Position numbers and translations under genes: made by a program. A stretch of 8,231 nucleotides of DNA. Source: Candidatus Beckwithbacteria bacterium CG23_combo_of_CG06-09_8_20_14_all_47_9 (GTDB taxonomy: Bacteria > Patescibacteriota > Microgenomatia > UBA1400 > CG1-02-47-37). The DNA lies in the NCBI GenBank assembly GCA_002772455.1, contig PCSQ01000149.1, forward strand, positions 1 through 8,231. The letters are read 5' to 3'. Below are positions 1 to 5,176 of the stretch, one piece after another. The notes below the pieces were generated by a model. It was not told the DNA's origin. It saw nothing but the letters and a program-made list of their open reading frames with translations, and ran no database searches. How positions within the stretch are numbered: position 1 is the stretch's first letter; the number at the start of each line of letters is the position of its first letter.

Positions 1-483
1 CGGCTTATCATAGCCGGAAATGTCGTGGTAGAGTTTTCGGATCAATGCGACTTTATCTAAAACGGTTTTGATTGTTGCATCAAATTTTCCCGCCCCGTAT
101 TCCTCATGAGACCAAATAATTTTTGGTTTAATCCCTAGGCCGTTAAATATTTTTTCAAACTCCATGGCGTAGCAGGCTGCCAAAGATTTAAAGCCCGGTT
201 CAGGTGAAGGGATTTTGTATAGCGGCCAGCCCATGTACTGTTTAAATTTTTCCGGTAGATAATGGGGGAAAGCGTCCATTGGGTCCATGTCATTAAAAAC
301 ATAGGTGTAAACGGATTTGACGCCTTTGGTTAAAAGTGTCTGGTGAATTAGGTCATGAACGACCACGCCGCGCAAAGCGCCGACGTGAATTTTGCCCGAC
401 GGCGTTTTCATATCGTCGACGTGATAAGGTTTATATTTGCCGGATTTAATAATGGTTTCAGCAAATTCATCGGCCCAGAACAT
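1..483 (-). CDS. lysS: Class I lysyl-tRNA synthetase, N-terminal part (cut by window edge)
   Basis: This enzyme attaches lysine to tRNA-Lys in the cytoplasm. The first 161 codons are present and open to the window edge; the family is about 500 residues long. Visible signatures are the PSG-x-IHVGALRG segment (residues 28-39), where HVGA (33-36) is the HIGH-type ATP-binding motif of class I synthetases, then a FNDMDPMD segment (63-70) and GWPLYKIPSPEPG (85-97). These match the class I LysRS pattern D-x-D-P, lP, yxGxPLxxIPdPxG. Class I LysRS is typical of archaea and some bacteria, replacing the commoner class II enzyme. The gene follows greA with 27 nt between them. There is no SD before the ATG; an extended -10 box sits 8 nt upstream, so initiation may be nearly leaderless. 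Confidence 0.9.
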   Translation of the reverse strand, partial: MFWADEFAETIIKSGKYKPYHVDDMKTPSGKIHVGALRGVVVHDLIHQTLLTKGVKSVYTYVFNDMDPMDAFPHYLPEKFKQYMGWPLYKIPSPEPGFKSLAACYAMEFEKIFNGLGIKPKIIWSHEEYGAGKFDATIKTVLDKVALIRKLYHDISGYDKP

Positions 484-491
484 ATGATTTA

Positions 492-497
492 AGTATA
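492..497 (-). promoter_or_regulatory. Extended -10 box of the synthetase gene
   Basis: On the minus strand the greA-synthetase gap reads TGTTATACT, an extended -10 (TG-N-TATACT), followed by 8 nt and the ATG. A start about 7 nt after the box would give an mRNA with 0-2 leader bases. No convincing -35 is visible. Transcription reading through from greA is also likely. Confidence 0.45.
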
Positions 498-510
498 ACA
501 GAGCCGGAGT

Positions 511-975
511 TTAGTGGACTTTGACAATGTGGTACTTGACCCGGCCGGCCGGGGCGTCGATTTCCACTTGTTCACCCATTTTCTTGCCGAGTAAAGCCCG
601 GCCTAAAGGGGAAGTGTGGGAAATTTTTTGCTCCAAAGGATTAGCCTCCCATTCGCCGACCAGCTCAAAGGTTTGGCTTTTACCGTTAGTTTTCAAAACT
701 ACTTTCGAACCCAGTTTGACAATATGGTTGGCGTTTTTGCCGCTTTTTATAATTTGAGCTTTGGCGATTAATTCTTCCAGCTCTTCCATCCGGCCTTCCG
801 CAAACGCCAGATCTTGAGTGGCGGCGGCGTACTCGCTGTTTTTCGAGAGATCCCCGTGGGCCCGGGCGGTGGCCACCCGGTCAATCAGTTCCGGCCGTTT
901 AACGTCCACCAAAACTTTGAGCTCTTCCTTGAGCTCTTTTAAGCCTTCGCTGGTAACATAAAAATCCTGGGTCAT
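511..975 (-). CDS. greA: Transcription elongation factor GreA
   Basis: GreA enters the RNA polymerase secondary channel and stimulates cleavage of backtracked RNA. The 154-residue length is normal. The N-terminal coiled coil spans residues 8-75 (with RPELIDRVATARAHGDLSKN near the tip) and the C-terminal FKBP-like domain about 80-154, including SPLGRALLGK and an APAGRVKYHIVKV end. The coiled-coil tip is unusual: the family motif is GDLxENxEY with two acidic residues (D41 and E44 in E. coli), but here it is GDLSKNSEY (residues 41-49), so D42 is kept and the second acid is lysine (K45). In the family these acids hold the catalytic Mg2+. Synthetase gene 27 nt downstream. A TATAAT box lies 39 nt upstream; no good SD is close to the ATG. 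Confidence 0.95.
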   Translation of the reverse strand: MTQDFYVTSEGLKELKEELKVLVDVKRPELIDRVATARAHGDLSKNSEYAAATQDLAFAEGRMEELEELIAKAQIIKSGKNANHIVKLGSKVVLKTNGKSQTFELVGEWEANPLEQKISHTSPLGRALLGKKMGEQVEIDAPAGRVKYHIVKVH

Positions 976-1014
976 AGTTTGGGAATAAATCGTAAAGCCT
1001 CACCGCAAATTCCC

Positions 1015-1042
1015 ATTATACTGCTGGTCAACACAAATGCAA
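1015..1042 (-). promoter_or_regulatory. greA promoter
   Basis: The minus strand has a perfect TATAAT at 1020-1015. A poor -35 (TTGCAT, 1042-1037) lies 16 bp upstream. The predicted start near 1008 gives a leader of about 33 nt. The box faces and interleaves with the plus-strand promoter of the RRM gene. Confidence 0.5.
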
Positions 1043-1057
1043 TATGTATGTTATAAT
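1028..1057 (+). promoter_or_regulatory. Promoter of the RRM gene
   Basis: An extended -10, TGTTATAAT with the hexamer at 1052-1057, is preceded by TCAACA at 1028-1033 (4 of 6 match to TTGACA) with an 18-bp spacer. The predicted start near 1064 produces a leader of about 58 nt before the ATG at 1122, enough to hold the structured element described next. Confidence 0.6.
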
Positions 1058-1069
1058 TCCTTTAGTCTC

Positions 1070-1112
1070 TGGTTTGCCTCCTTATGAAAAAGGCGAACTA
1101 AAGGGGGTGAAT
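1070..1112 (+). promoter_or_regulatory. Candidate leader switch covering the SD of the RRM gene
   Basis: Two mutually exclusive helices can be drawn by hand. Helix A pairs 1070-1079 (TGGTTTGCCT) with 1091-1100 (AGGCGAACTA): 10 bp including two G-U pairs, 11-nt loop, leaving the SD at 1100-1110 (AAAGGGGGTGA) free. Helix B pairs 1072-1083 (GTTTGCCTCCTT) with 1101-1112 (AAGGGGGTGAAT): 12 continuous pairs including four G-U, 17-nt loop, burying the SD. The CCTCCTT at 1077-1083 is an anti-SD-like sequence. The leader therefore has the layout of a translational on/off switch. What would trigger it (temperature, the RRM protein itself, another RNA) is not visible. Confidence 0.5.
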
Positions 1113-1121
1113 TTAGTTAAA

Positions 1122-1382
1122 ATGGATTTTAAGCTTTATGTTGGTAACCTGCCTTACACGGCCGCTACCGACGATTTAAAACAATTGTTTGCTCAAGCCG
1201 GCAATGTAGTCGACGCGGTCGTTATTGTCGATCGGCAAACAAATCGGTCTAAGGGTTTTGGTTTTGTGACCATGTCTTCGCAGGAAGAAATGAACAAAGC
1301 CGTTGAAATGTTCAACGAAAAAGACTTTCAAGGTAGAAACTTAAGAGTTAACCCCGCCCGACCTCAAGAAAGGCGGCCGTAA
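1122..1382 (+). CDS. Single-RRM RNA-binding protein
   Basis: This 86-residue protein is one RNA recognition motif. RNP2 is LYVGNL (5-10) and RNP1 is KGFGFVTM (44-51); the aromatic residues Y6, F46 and F48 are those that stack on RNA bases in this fold. A short basic tail ends in ERRP. Small RRM proteins of this kind are known in cyanobacteria, where several are cold-induced, and are common in CPR genomes; the likely role is binding single-stranded RNA. The ATG at 1122 is preferred because the strong SD AAAGGGGGTGA lies 11 nt before it; an upstream in-frame ATG at 1044 precedes the predicted transcription start. The next gene begins on the base after the stop codon. Confidence 0.9.
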   Translation: MDFKLYVGNLPYTAATDDLKQLFAQAGNVVDAVVIVDRQTNRSKGFGFVTMSSQEEMNKAVEMFNEKDFQGRNLRVNPARPQERRP

Positions 1383-2021
1383 GTGCCCCGTTTATCAATT
1401 CCCAACGCGATTGCTTTAGGAGTTGTAGTAATGGCAATTGGCTGGTTGGTTTTACGCCAACCGGCCAATTTGCCGATCGGAAAACCGGATTCCAGCCCAA
1501 TACTTACTGTTCAACTGCCGGTACCGGACCAGACAAGTGTTGCGGCCCTTCAGGCGACAATGGCCGGTTTATTACAGCGACTGGAAGTATTGGAAGCAGG
1601 ACAGAGCACAGAACCGTTGCCGGCATCAAGTCCCCAGATTAGCCCAGAGCCGTTAGTGGCGAAACCAGTTTTTCAAACCCAGGTTTTGTATTTAGGCTCG
1701 GGCAATACCATTGAGCGCATCTGGACGGAAACCGCCGCCCAGCTCTGGCTCAATAGTGCCAATTACCCGAGCGGTGTCCAAGCGGTTTTTGAAGCCGGTT
1801 TATCGATTATTGGCGGCGAGGCTTGGGCGCGGTTAAAAAATAAAACCACCGGGGCGGTCATTTTCATTTCCGAAGTTTCCCATAACAATAATACGGTGGT
1901 CTGGAAAACTGCGCCGGCTTTTAAATTGCATCCGGGCAACAATCTTTACGTGGTAGAAATTAAATCCAGCAGCGGGGAAACTGCCAATTTGGCCGGGAGT
2001 CGGATACAATTGAGCCAATGA
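1383..2021 (+). CDS. Membrane-anchored extracellular protein, unknown function
   Basis: I do not recognise a named family. Residues 7-24 form one hydrophobic segment with a basic residue before it, consistent with an N-terminal anchor and an outside-facing remainder. A short heptad-like helix (52-73) and a Pro/Ser linker (74-96) follow. The C-terminal 115 residues are rich in alternating hydrophobic residues (GLSIIGGEAWARLKN, GNNLYVVEIKSSSG), suggesting a beta-sandwich domain similar in layout to extracellular Ig-like or fibronectin-like modules. No cysteine or catalytic motif stands out. The start is a GTG placed directly after the RRM stop, with AGAAAGG at 1368-1374 as SD, so the two genes are cotranscribed and perhaps translationally coupled. 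A binding or cell-surface role is inferred only from layout. Confidence 0.75.
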   Translation: MPRLSIPNAIALGVVVMAIGWLVLRQPANLPIGKPDSSPILTVQLPVPDQTSVAALQATMAGLLQRLEVLEAGQSTEPLPASSPQISPEPLVAKPVFQTQVLYLGSGNTIERIWTETAAQLWLNSANYPSGVQAVFEAGLSIIGGEAWARLKNKTTGAVIFISEVSHNNNTVVWKTAPAFKLHPGNNLYVVEIKSSSGETANLAGSRIQLSQ

Positions 2022-2044
2022 CGGCGGCGGTAGTTTTAACCCTT

Positions 2045-2062
2045 TTGGCCCGGTTAGGCCAA
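2045..2062 (+). terminator. Weak hairpin after the RRM operon
   Basis: TTGGCC and GGCCAA form a perfect 6-bp stem around a 6-nt loop, 24 nt after the operon's last stop codon. There is no following T-run, so it is a poor intrinsic terminator; it may only protect the 3' end or be chance. Confidence 0.25.
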
Positions 2063-2081
2063 TACTTAACTTTATGGATAA

Positions 2082-2378
2082 CGTAAACTAAAGGGGTTGC
2101 TAAAAACTTATGCTGCAAAAAAAGATTTGGGCCATCGCTACGGTCGCCAACGATACCGGTGCTTAAGCTGTGGCTATGTCTTCAAACGCCAAAAACATCA
2201 CCTGCCTGTTTCTTTCCGGGATTTTAGAGCCTTTCGGCAGTATGCAATCAAGACAGTTGACAAGGAAACCCTGTGGTGGTCGTGGCTTTTTCCGAGAATA
2301 TGGCGGCGGTCCGCAAAATTCGCCGATCAGGGCCACCCGCCGGTTAAGAGCGGTATCCTTGGGGTTGATCGAAATTAA
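2082..2378 (+). pseudogene. Decayed zinc-ribbon (transposase-like) fragment
   Basis: The frame is open from just after a TAA at 2079-2081 to a stop at 2376-2378. It contains YGRQRYRCLSCGYVFKRQ, the second half of the zinc ribbon found at the N-terminus of many IS transposases; the first CxxC that should precede it is absent. The only usable start is a TTG at 2097 with a purine run directly against it, so expression is unlikely. After residue 60 the frame becomes Trp/Arg-rich and looks out of frame. I read it as a remnant of an insertion sequence, family unresolved. It lies within a 466-nt stretch (2022-2487) that holds no intact gene. Other frames across it, including a 107-codon plus frame broken by one TAA at 2164-2166, give no recognisable protein. 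Confidence 0.35.
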
Positions 2379-2487
2379 CTCACCGGCGGATAAAGACTGT
2401 GATGATGTGGCGGCTGGCATTTTCGAGGCTTAAAACCAAACGGCAAAAGTCAAGTTTTTACCAAAATAGGTTCTAACGTCGTGGAGA

Positions 2488-2778
2488 TTAGGCCTTCAGG
2501 GTTGCCAAAATCCGGTCGAGCTTGGCGTTGATTTCATCCAGTTGCGATGGGCGGGAATTATCCCGGTCATCCCGGCCGCCGCCCCGTTTATCCCGGAAAC
2601 AATTATTGCAAAAAACCGGTTTCGAGCCGGTCGGCTGAAAAGGGACTTCACAACTTTGGCCGCAATTACTGCAAACTGCCTGATGCATAGTGACTGGGCC
2701 TGAATCTCTACGGCCAAGACTTTTACCGCCAAAACTGCGTCCGCCGCCGCGCCGGTCATCCCGATTAAAGTTTCTCAT
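2488..2778 (-). CDS. CxxC-x17-CxxC zinc-ribbon protein
   Basis: A 96-residue protein in three parts: an Arg/Gly-rich N-terminus (9-24), a zinc knuckle (31-61) and a short C-terminal helix (78-95, LDEINAKLDRILATL). The knuckle has C36-x2-C39 and C57-x2-C60 separated by exactly 17 residues and contains the family core CEVPFQPTGSKPVFC, so it belongs to the CxxC-x17-CxxC domain family, common in CPR bacteria and some archaea. Function is not established. Zinc binding by the four cysteines is a safe inference; RGG-like stretches on both sides of the knuckle suggest nucleic-acid binding, and the C-terminal helix suggests self-association. There is no SD: a TATAAT box lies 6 nt from the ATG, indicating a leaderless transcript. 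Confidence 0.85.
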   Translation of the reverse strand: MRNFNRDDRRGGGRSFGGKSLGRRDSGPVTMHQAVCSNCGQSCEVPFQPTGSKPVFCNNCFRDKRGGGRDDRDNSRPSQLDEINAKLDRILATLKA

Positions 2779-2784
2779 TAAATT

Positions 2785-2790
2785 ATTATA
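2785..2790 (-). promoter_or_regulatory. -10 box giving a leaderless zinc-ribbon mRNA
   Basis: A perfect TATAAT is separated from the ATG at 2778 by only AATTTA. A start 7 nt after the box coincides with the A of the start codon. No strong -35 is seen. It diverges from the promoter region of the ATP-grasp gene within a 62-nt gap. Confidence 0.6.
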
Positions 2791-2801
2791 CTCTATTTAT
2801 T

Positions 2802-2828
2802 TTGTCTTAAACAGGTTATACTTATTAT
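2802..2828 (+). promoter_or_regulatory. Possible promoter of the ATP-grasp gene
   Basis: TTGTCT at 2802-2807 (4 of 6 match) and TATTAT at 2823-2828 (5 of 6 match) are 15 bp apart, tighter than ideal. TATAGG at 2826-2831 with an 18-bp spacer is an alternative. Either gives a leader of only a few bases before the ATG at 2841. A short AGGA at 2829-2832 is the only SD-like sequence. Confidence 0.35.
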
Positions 2829-2840
2829 AGGATTATTTTC

Positions 2841-3866
2841 ATGAAAAATTTGAAGCGTCTTGATGTGTTGGTGGTGTATTCGGCCTATTCGGCCGGCAGC
2901 GCCGCGTCTAAAACCAAGAGTTACAAGACTCCGTTTGCCGGTTTAGGCGTGAAGAATGATTTAGACCATGCTTACGCTTATTTTTTAACCGTTTGCCGAA
3001 AGCGCCAATTGAAGGCGGCGTTAACCACCTCGGCGGATATTATCGGTCCGGGCCAATGCCGCAGTTATTGGTTGTTTAAACACTCGACTTGGGCCAAAGT
3101 TAACCGGTTGGCCGAGGCCTCGGTTATTTTCGACAAGTTCTCGCCTTGTAACCGGCGGCAGAAACACCAGCGGGAGTTGATGTTTTCCTCGCCGGAAATC
3201 CGGCCGTTTAATCAGCCGGATCTATACCAATTGTTTTTCGACAAACATTCAACTTATGAGTTGTTGGCGGATATGGCCATTCCGACCGTGGTTACTTCCG
3301 AAGATTCGATCGGGGATTTGGGCGGGCTGTTAAAACAGCATCAATATCCGGCGGATTTCGGCGCCGGCTATGTGCTCAAAGACCGGTTCGGTTCGGCCGG
3401 AAATCATGTTTATCAGATTAAAAGCGGCGGGGAGCCGGAAATCGCCTCGATCTTAAAATTAAACCCGTTTAAACGCTTTATTCTTCAGCCCCGGCTTCAG
3501 TTTGATCATGAAATCCGGCTGATTTTTATGGGCGATAAAATTGTCCAGACTTATATCCGCACCGCTCCGGCCGGCGGTTTCTGCTGCAACGATCATCAGG
3601 GCGGGAGTTTGCAGTATATTAATGAGTCCCAGGTACCTCTAAAGGTTTTGCAGATGGCGCAGGCTTTGACCGCCCGCCTGCCGGCAGAAAATTCCTTATA
3701 TGCCCTTGATTTTGTGGTCAGCCATAACGGCAATGTTTATCTTTTGGAAGGCAATACCGGGCCGGGCTTAAATTGGGATCCGGCCAACAAAATCGACGAG
3801 GTTAAATCCCACGAGCTGATCGAAATCATTGTCGCCGAGCTGGCCAAACGATGCGTTAAGGTGTAG
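2841..3866 (+). CDS. RimK-like ATP-grasp ligase, substrate unknown
   Basis: ATP-grasp enzymes join a carboxylate to an amine or thiol through an acyl-phosphate. In this 341-residue protein the fold starts near residue 130 (FFDKHSTYELLADMAIPTVVT, 132-152). The ATP-binding lysine is in YVLKDRFGSAGNHV (K180, glycine-rich loop 184-187), the hinge in RFILQPRLQ (212-220), then HEIRLIFMGD (223-232). The AGGFCCNDHQGGS stretch (244-256) corresponds to the 'gdFRsNxxxGG' segment of RimK and glutathione synthetases, and the metal ligands are D290, E303 and N305 in LLEGNTGPG. All catalytic positions look intact, so it is probably active. The N-terminal 130 residues match no family I recognise and may set the substrate. 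RimK relatives add amino acids to proteins, cofactors or peptides; I cannot choose. The nuclease gene starts 10 nt downstream. Confidence 0.85.
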   Translation: MKNLKRLDVLVVYSAYSAGSAASKTKSYKTPFAGLGVKNDLDHAYAYFLTVCRKRQLKAALTTSADIIGPGQCRSYWLFKHSTWAKVNRLAEASVIFDKFSPCNRRQKHQRELMFSSPEIRPFNQPDLYQLFFDKHSTYELLADMAIPTVVTSEDSIGDLGGLLKQHQYPADFGAGYVLKDRFGSAGNHVYQIKSGGEPEIASILKLNPFKRFILQPRLQFDHEIRLIFMGDKIVQTYIRTAPAGGFCCNDHQGGSLQYINESQVPLKVLQMAQALTARLPAENSLYALDFVVSHNGNVYLLEGNTGPGLNWDPANKIDEVKSHELIEIIVAELAKRCVKV

Positions 3867-3876
3867 CTTTTAATTA

Positions 3877-4605
3877 GTGCCAAAAAAGACCAAGCGTTTT
3901 TCTAAACTTAAAACTGCCGGTTTAATCGCGGCCGCGGCCGGAGCAGTCGGCTTATTGGGCGTGTCGTTCGGCGGCCGTAAGCCGATTAATGTCCCGGCCT
4001 ACCGGGCCGAAAAAGTAATTGACGGCGATACGTTTGACACGGAAGAACACCAGGCAGTTCGTTTAGCCGCTGTTGATGCTTCGGAATTGGATGAGTGTGG
4101 CGGTAAAGAAGCAAAAGAAGAATTAGAAAGACTGATTCTCAACCAGGACATTTATCTAAAAGTAATTTGGCATGATTCGAGCCGTCAGACGGCATTTGTT
4201 TATACTAAAAATGGTTCAGTGGATGAGGCGATGTTGGCTTCGGGCTGGGGAGAATTACACGGTCAATCATATCAGCCGGCCGTGGATAAACAGAAGTTAG
4301 CTTTAGCGAGTCAAAAAGCCCAGAAAGAGAAGATGGGGCTTTTTAGTGAGCAATGCACTCAAAGTGTAAATCCTAAAAACCCAAACTGTGCGATAAAAGG
4401 GAATTCCAGTGATAGAAACGGCACCAAAATTTATTTTTTCCCCGGATGTCAGCTTTACAACAAAACTTATGTCCAACCGCATCATAACGACCAGTGGTTT
4501 TGCACCGAAGCGGCGGCCAAAAAAGCCGGTTTCACCAAAGCCGAACGTTGCCCCGAGCGTTACGAACCTACAAGGTTGAACCTTGAAGGTTATCAAACTA
4601 AATAG
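3877..4605 (+). CDS. Surface or secreted SNase-like nuclease with C-terminal Cys-rich module
   Basis: A 242-residue protein with a lysine-rich N-terminus and hydrophobic segment (13-31), fitting a signal peptide or anchor. The staphylococcal-nuclease domain (about 40-160) has VIDGDTF (47-53), VRLAAVDASE (61-70) and SRQTAFVY (102-109). Relative to S. aureus nuclease, D51, R62, D67, E70 and R103 match D21, R35, D40, E43 and R87, so catalysis looks possible; T41 and P42 are replaced by A68 and S69. Residues 170-225 (NCAIKGN, KIYFFPGC, DQWFCTEAAAKKAGF, C225) form a second Cys-rich module that often follows SNase domains in CPR bacteria and resembles the 'sunset'/Ada-type metal-binding pattern. 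Likely role: degrading DNA or RNA outside the cell to gain nucleotides. Start GTG; AAGGTG 13 nt upstream is the only SD-like sequence. The 3' end overlaps the convergent gene by 13 nt. Confidence 0.85.
   Translation: MPKKTKRFSKLKTAGLIAAAAGAVGLLGVSFGGRKPINVPAYRAEKVIDGDTFDTEEHQAVRLAAVDASELDECGGKEAKEELERLILNQDIYLKVIWHDSSRQTAFVYTKNGSVDEAMLASGWGELHGQSYQPAVDKQKLALASQKAQKEKMGLFSEQCTQSVNPKNPNCAIKGNSSDRNGTKIYFFPGCQLYNKTYVQPHHNDQWFCTEAAAKKAGFTKAERCPERYEPTRLNLEGYQTK
4572..4591. repeat. Three alternating inverted arms at the convergent gene ends
   Basis: AAGGTT (4572-4577), AACCTT (4579-4584) and AAGGTT (4586-4591) are each separated by a single G. The middle arm can pair with either neighbour. The first palindrome extends to CAAGGTT/AACCTTG (4571-4585). 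It lies in the last codons of the nuclease gene and just past the stop codon of the opposing gene. No T-run follows on either strand, so it is not a normal terminator. Confidence 0.5.
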
Positions 4606-4853
4606 ACTTCGGTTTTTTCTTTGACCGCTTGTTTAATTTTGACGCCGATTTCGTCGCCTTTTTTGGCCGCACTGATTGGTTTATGCTCGATTTCCATTGA
4701 ATCAATTGTTTGGGTAAACTCGTTATCGCCGTGTTTAAACTTCACTTCCGTGCCGGCTTTTAAGGGAGCGGTTAATTTAACGATTGCCACCAGGATTTTG
4801 TCAAAAAAATGCACCACCTCACCGATTTTTTTGTCTGCTTTCTTGTCTGCCAT
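4593..4853 (-). CDS. EF-Tu domain-2-like small translation-factor-related protein
   Basis: An 86-residue protein consisting of a Lys-rich start and one beta-barrel like domain 2 of translational GTPases. The pattern is GEVVHFFDKILVAIVKLT (11-28), APLKAGTEVKFK (29-40), FTQTIDSMEIEHKPI (46-60), AAKKGDEIGVKI (62-73), ending EVYLV. This matches the 'translation elongation factor-like protein' family found as free-standing small proteins in CPR bacteria, archaea and some others, and the barrel in U32 peptidases. There is no GTPase domain, so it cannot act as EF-Tu; an RNA- or ribosome-associated role is inferred from the fold only. The start is well supported: AAAGGGGTGAGG lies a few bases before the ATG. 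It overlaps the nuclease gene tail to tail by 13 nt. Confidence 0.85.
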   Translation of the reverse strand: MADKKADKKIGEVVHFFDKILVAIVKLTAPLKAGTEVKFKHGDNEFTQTIDSMEIEHKPISAAKKGDEIGVKIKQAVKEKTEVYLV

Positions 4854-4857
4854 TTTG

Positions 4858-4883
4858 CCTCACCCCTTTACCTGTTCATTATA
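4858..4883 (-). promoter_or_regulatory. Promoter -10 and SD of the EF-like gene
   Basis: The minus strand reads TATAAT at 4883-4878, then about 13 nt on AAAGGGGTGAGG (4869-4858), then the ATG at 4853. The predicted start near 4871 makes a very short leader that begins essentially at the SD. No -35 of quality is seen. Confidence 0.55.
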
Positions 4884-4904
4884 CATCGTTTCTAATAGTA
4901 ATTT

Positions 4905-5147
4905 TTACTCAGAAGGTTCAAAAAAAACATTCACATGGACAGATCCAATTGCCTGATTTTTGCTCAAAGCATGGTTGGTGGCAACGTCCACAGCAGTTTG
5001 AAGAGGTGGACTAGGAACATCAGTCAGCCAAAGAGGGTTTTCTTCCGTGCCGCAGCCAGAACTAGAACACCAAGTATCTGCAAACAAAACCTGATTGTCA
5101 GAGGATGTCTCAACGCCATGCCAAGTTATATACACGTTCTCTTTCAT
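4905..5147 (-). CDS. Hypothetical 80-residue protein
   Basis: I do not recognise this protein. Residues 1-10 (MKENVYITWH) and the end (HVNVFFEPSE) look like beta strands, and a Ser/Cys/Gly-rich stretch near the middle (DTWCSSSGCGTEEN) carries two cysteines four residues apart. It has neither a membrane segment nor a signal peptide. The ATG at 5147 is chosen over a TTG seven codons upstream because TATAAA lies just before it and the TTG falls inside a palindrome. It lies 29 nt downstream of tRNA-Glu on the same strand and could be expressed from that transcript. Balanced amino-acid composition suggests a real gene, but no homologue is known to me. Confidence 0.5.
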   Translation of the reverse strand: MKENVYITWHGVETSSDNQVLFADTWCSSSGCGTEENPLWLTDVPSPPLQTAVDVATNHALSKNQAIGSVHVNVFFEPSE

Positions 5148-5156
5148 ATTTATAGA

Positions 5157-5168
5157 TTGATATATCAA
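5157..5168. promoter_or_regulatory. Perfect 12-bp palindrome, possible operator
   Basis: TTGATATATCAA is its own reverse complement. It lies between the 3' end of tRNA-Glu and the ATG of the small hypothetical gene, where a repressor would be well placed. An AT-rich palindrome of this length can also occur by chance. Confidence 0.3.
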
Positions 5169-5176
5169 CCCATTTG

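Noticed and set aside
1044..1121. Longer version of the RRM protein starting at an upstream in-frame ATG
   Set aside because: That ATG lies before the predicted transcription start, has no SD, and the extra 26 residues are encoded by the -10 box and leader helices; the ATG at 1122 has a strong SD.
2018..2086. 22-codon hydrophobic ORF overlapping the stop of the membrane-anchored protein (ATGA)
   Set aside because: Too short, no family resemblance, and it runs through the hairpin; chance overlap is more likely.
2163..2420. 85-codon minus-strand ORF opposite the zinc-ribbon remnant
   Set aside because: No SD or -10 near its ATG, stop codon directly upstream, no recognisable domain. Its codon use is not absurd, so it cannot be fully excluded.
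2110..2433. 107-codon plus-strand frame interrupted by a single TAA
   Set aside because: The product shows no domain and has poor composition; the frame next to it carries the recognisable zinc-ribbon sequence.
5148..5168. TTG start seven codons upstream for the small hypothetical protein
   Set aside because: TTG lies inside a palindrome with no SD; the ATG at 5147 is the simpler start.
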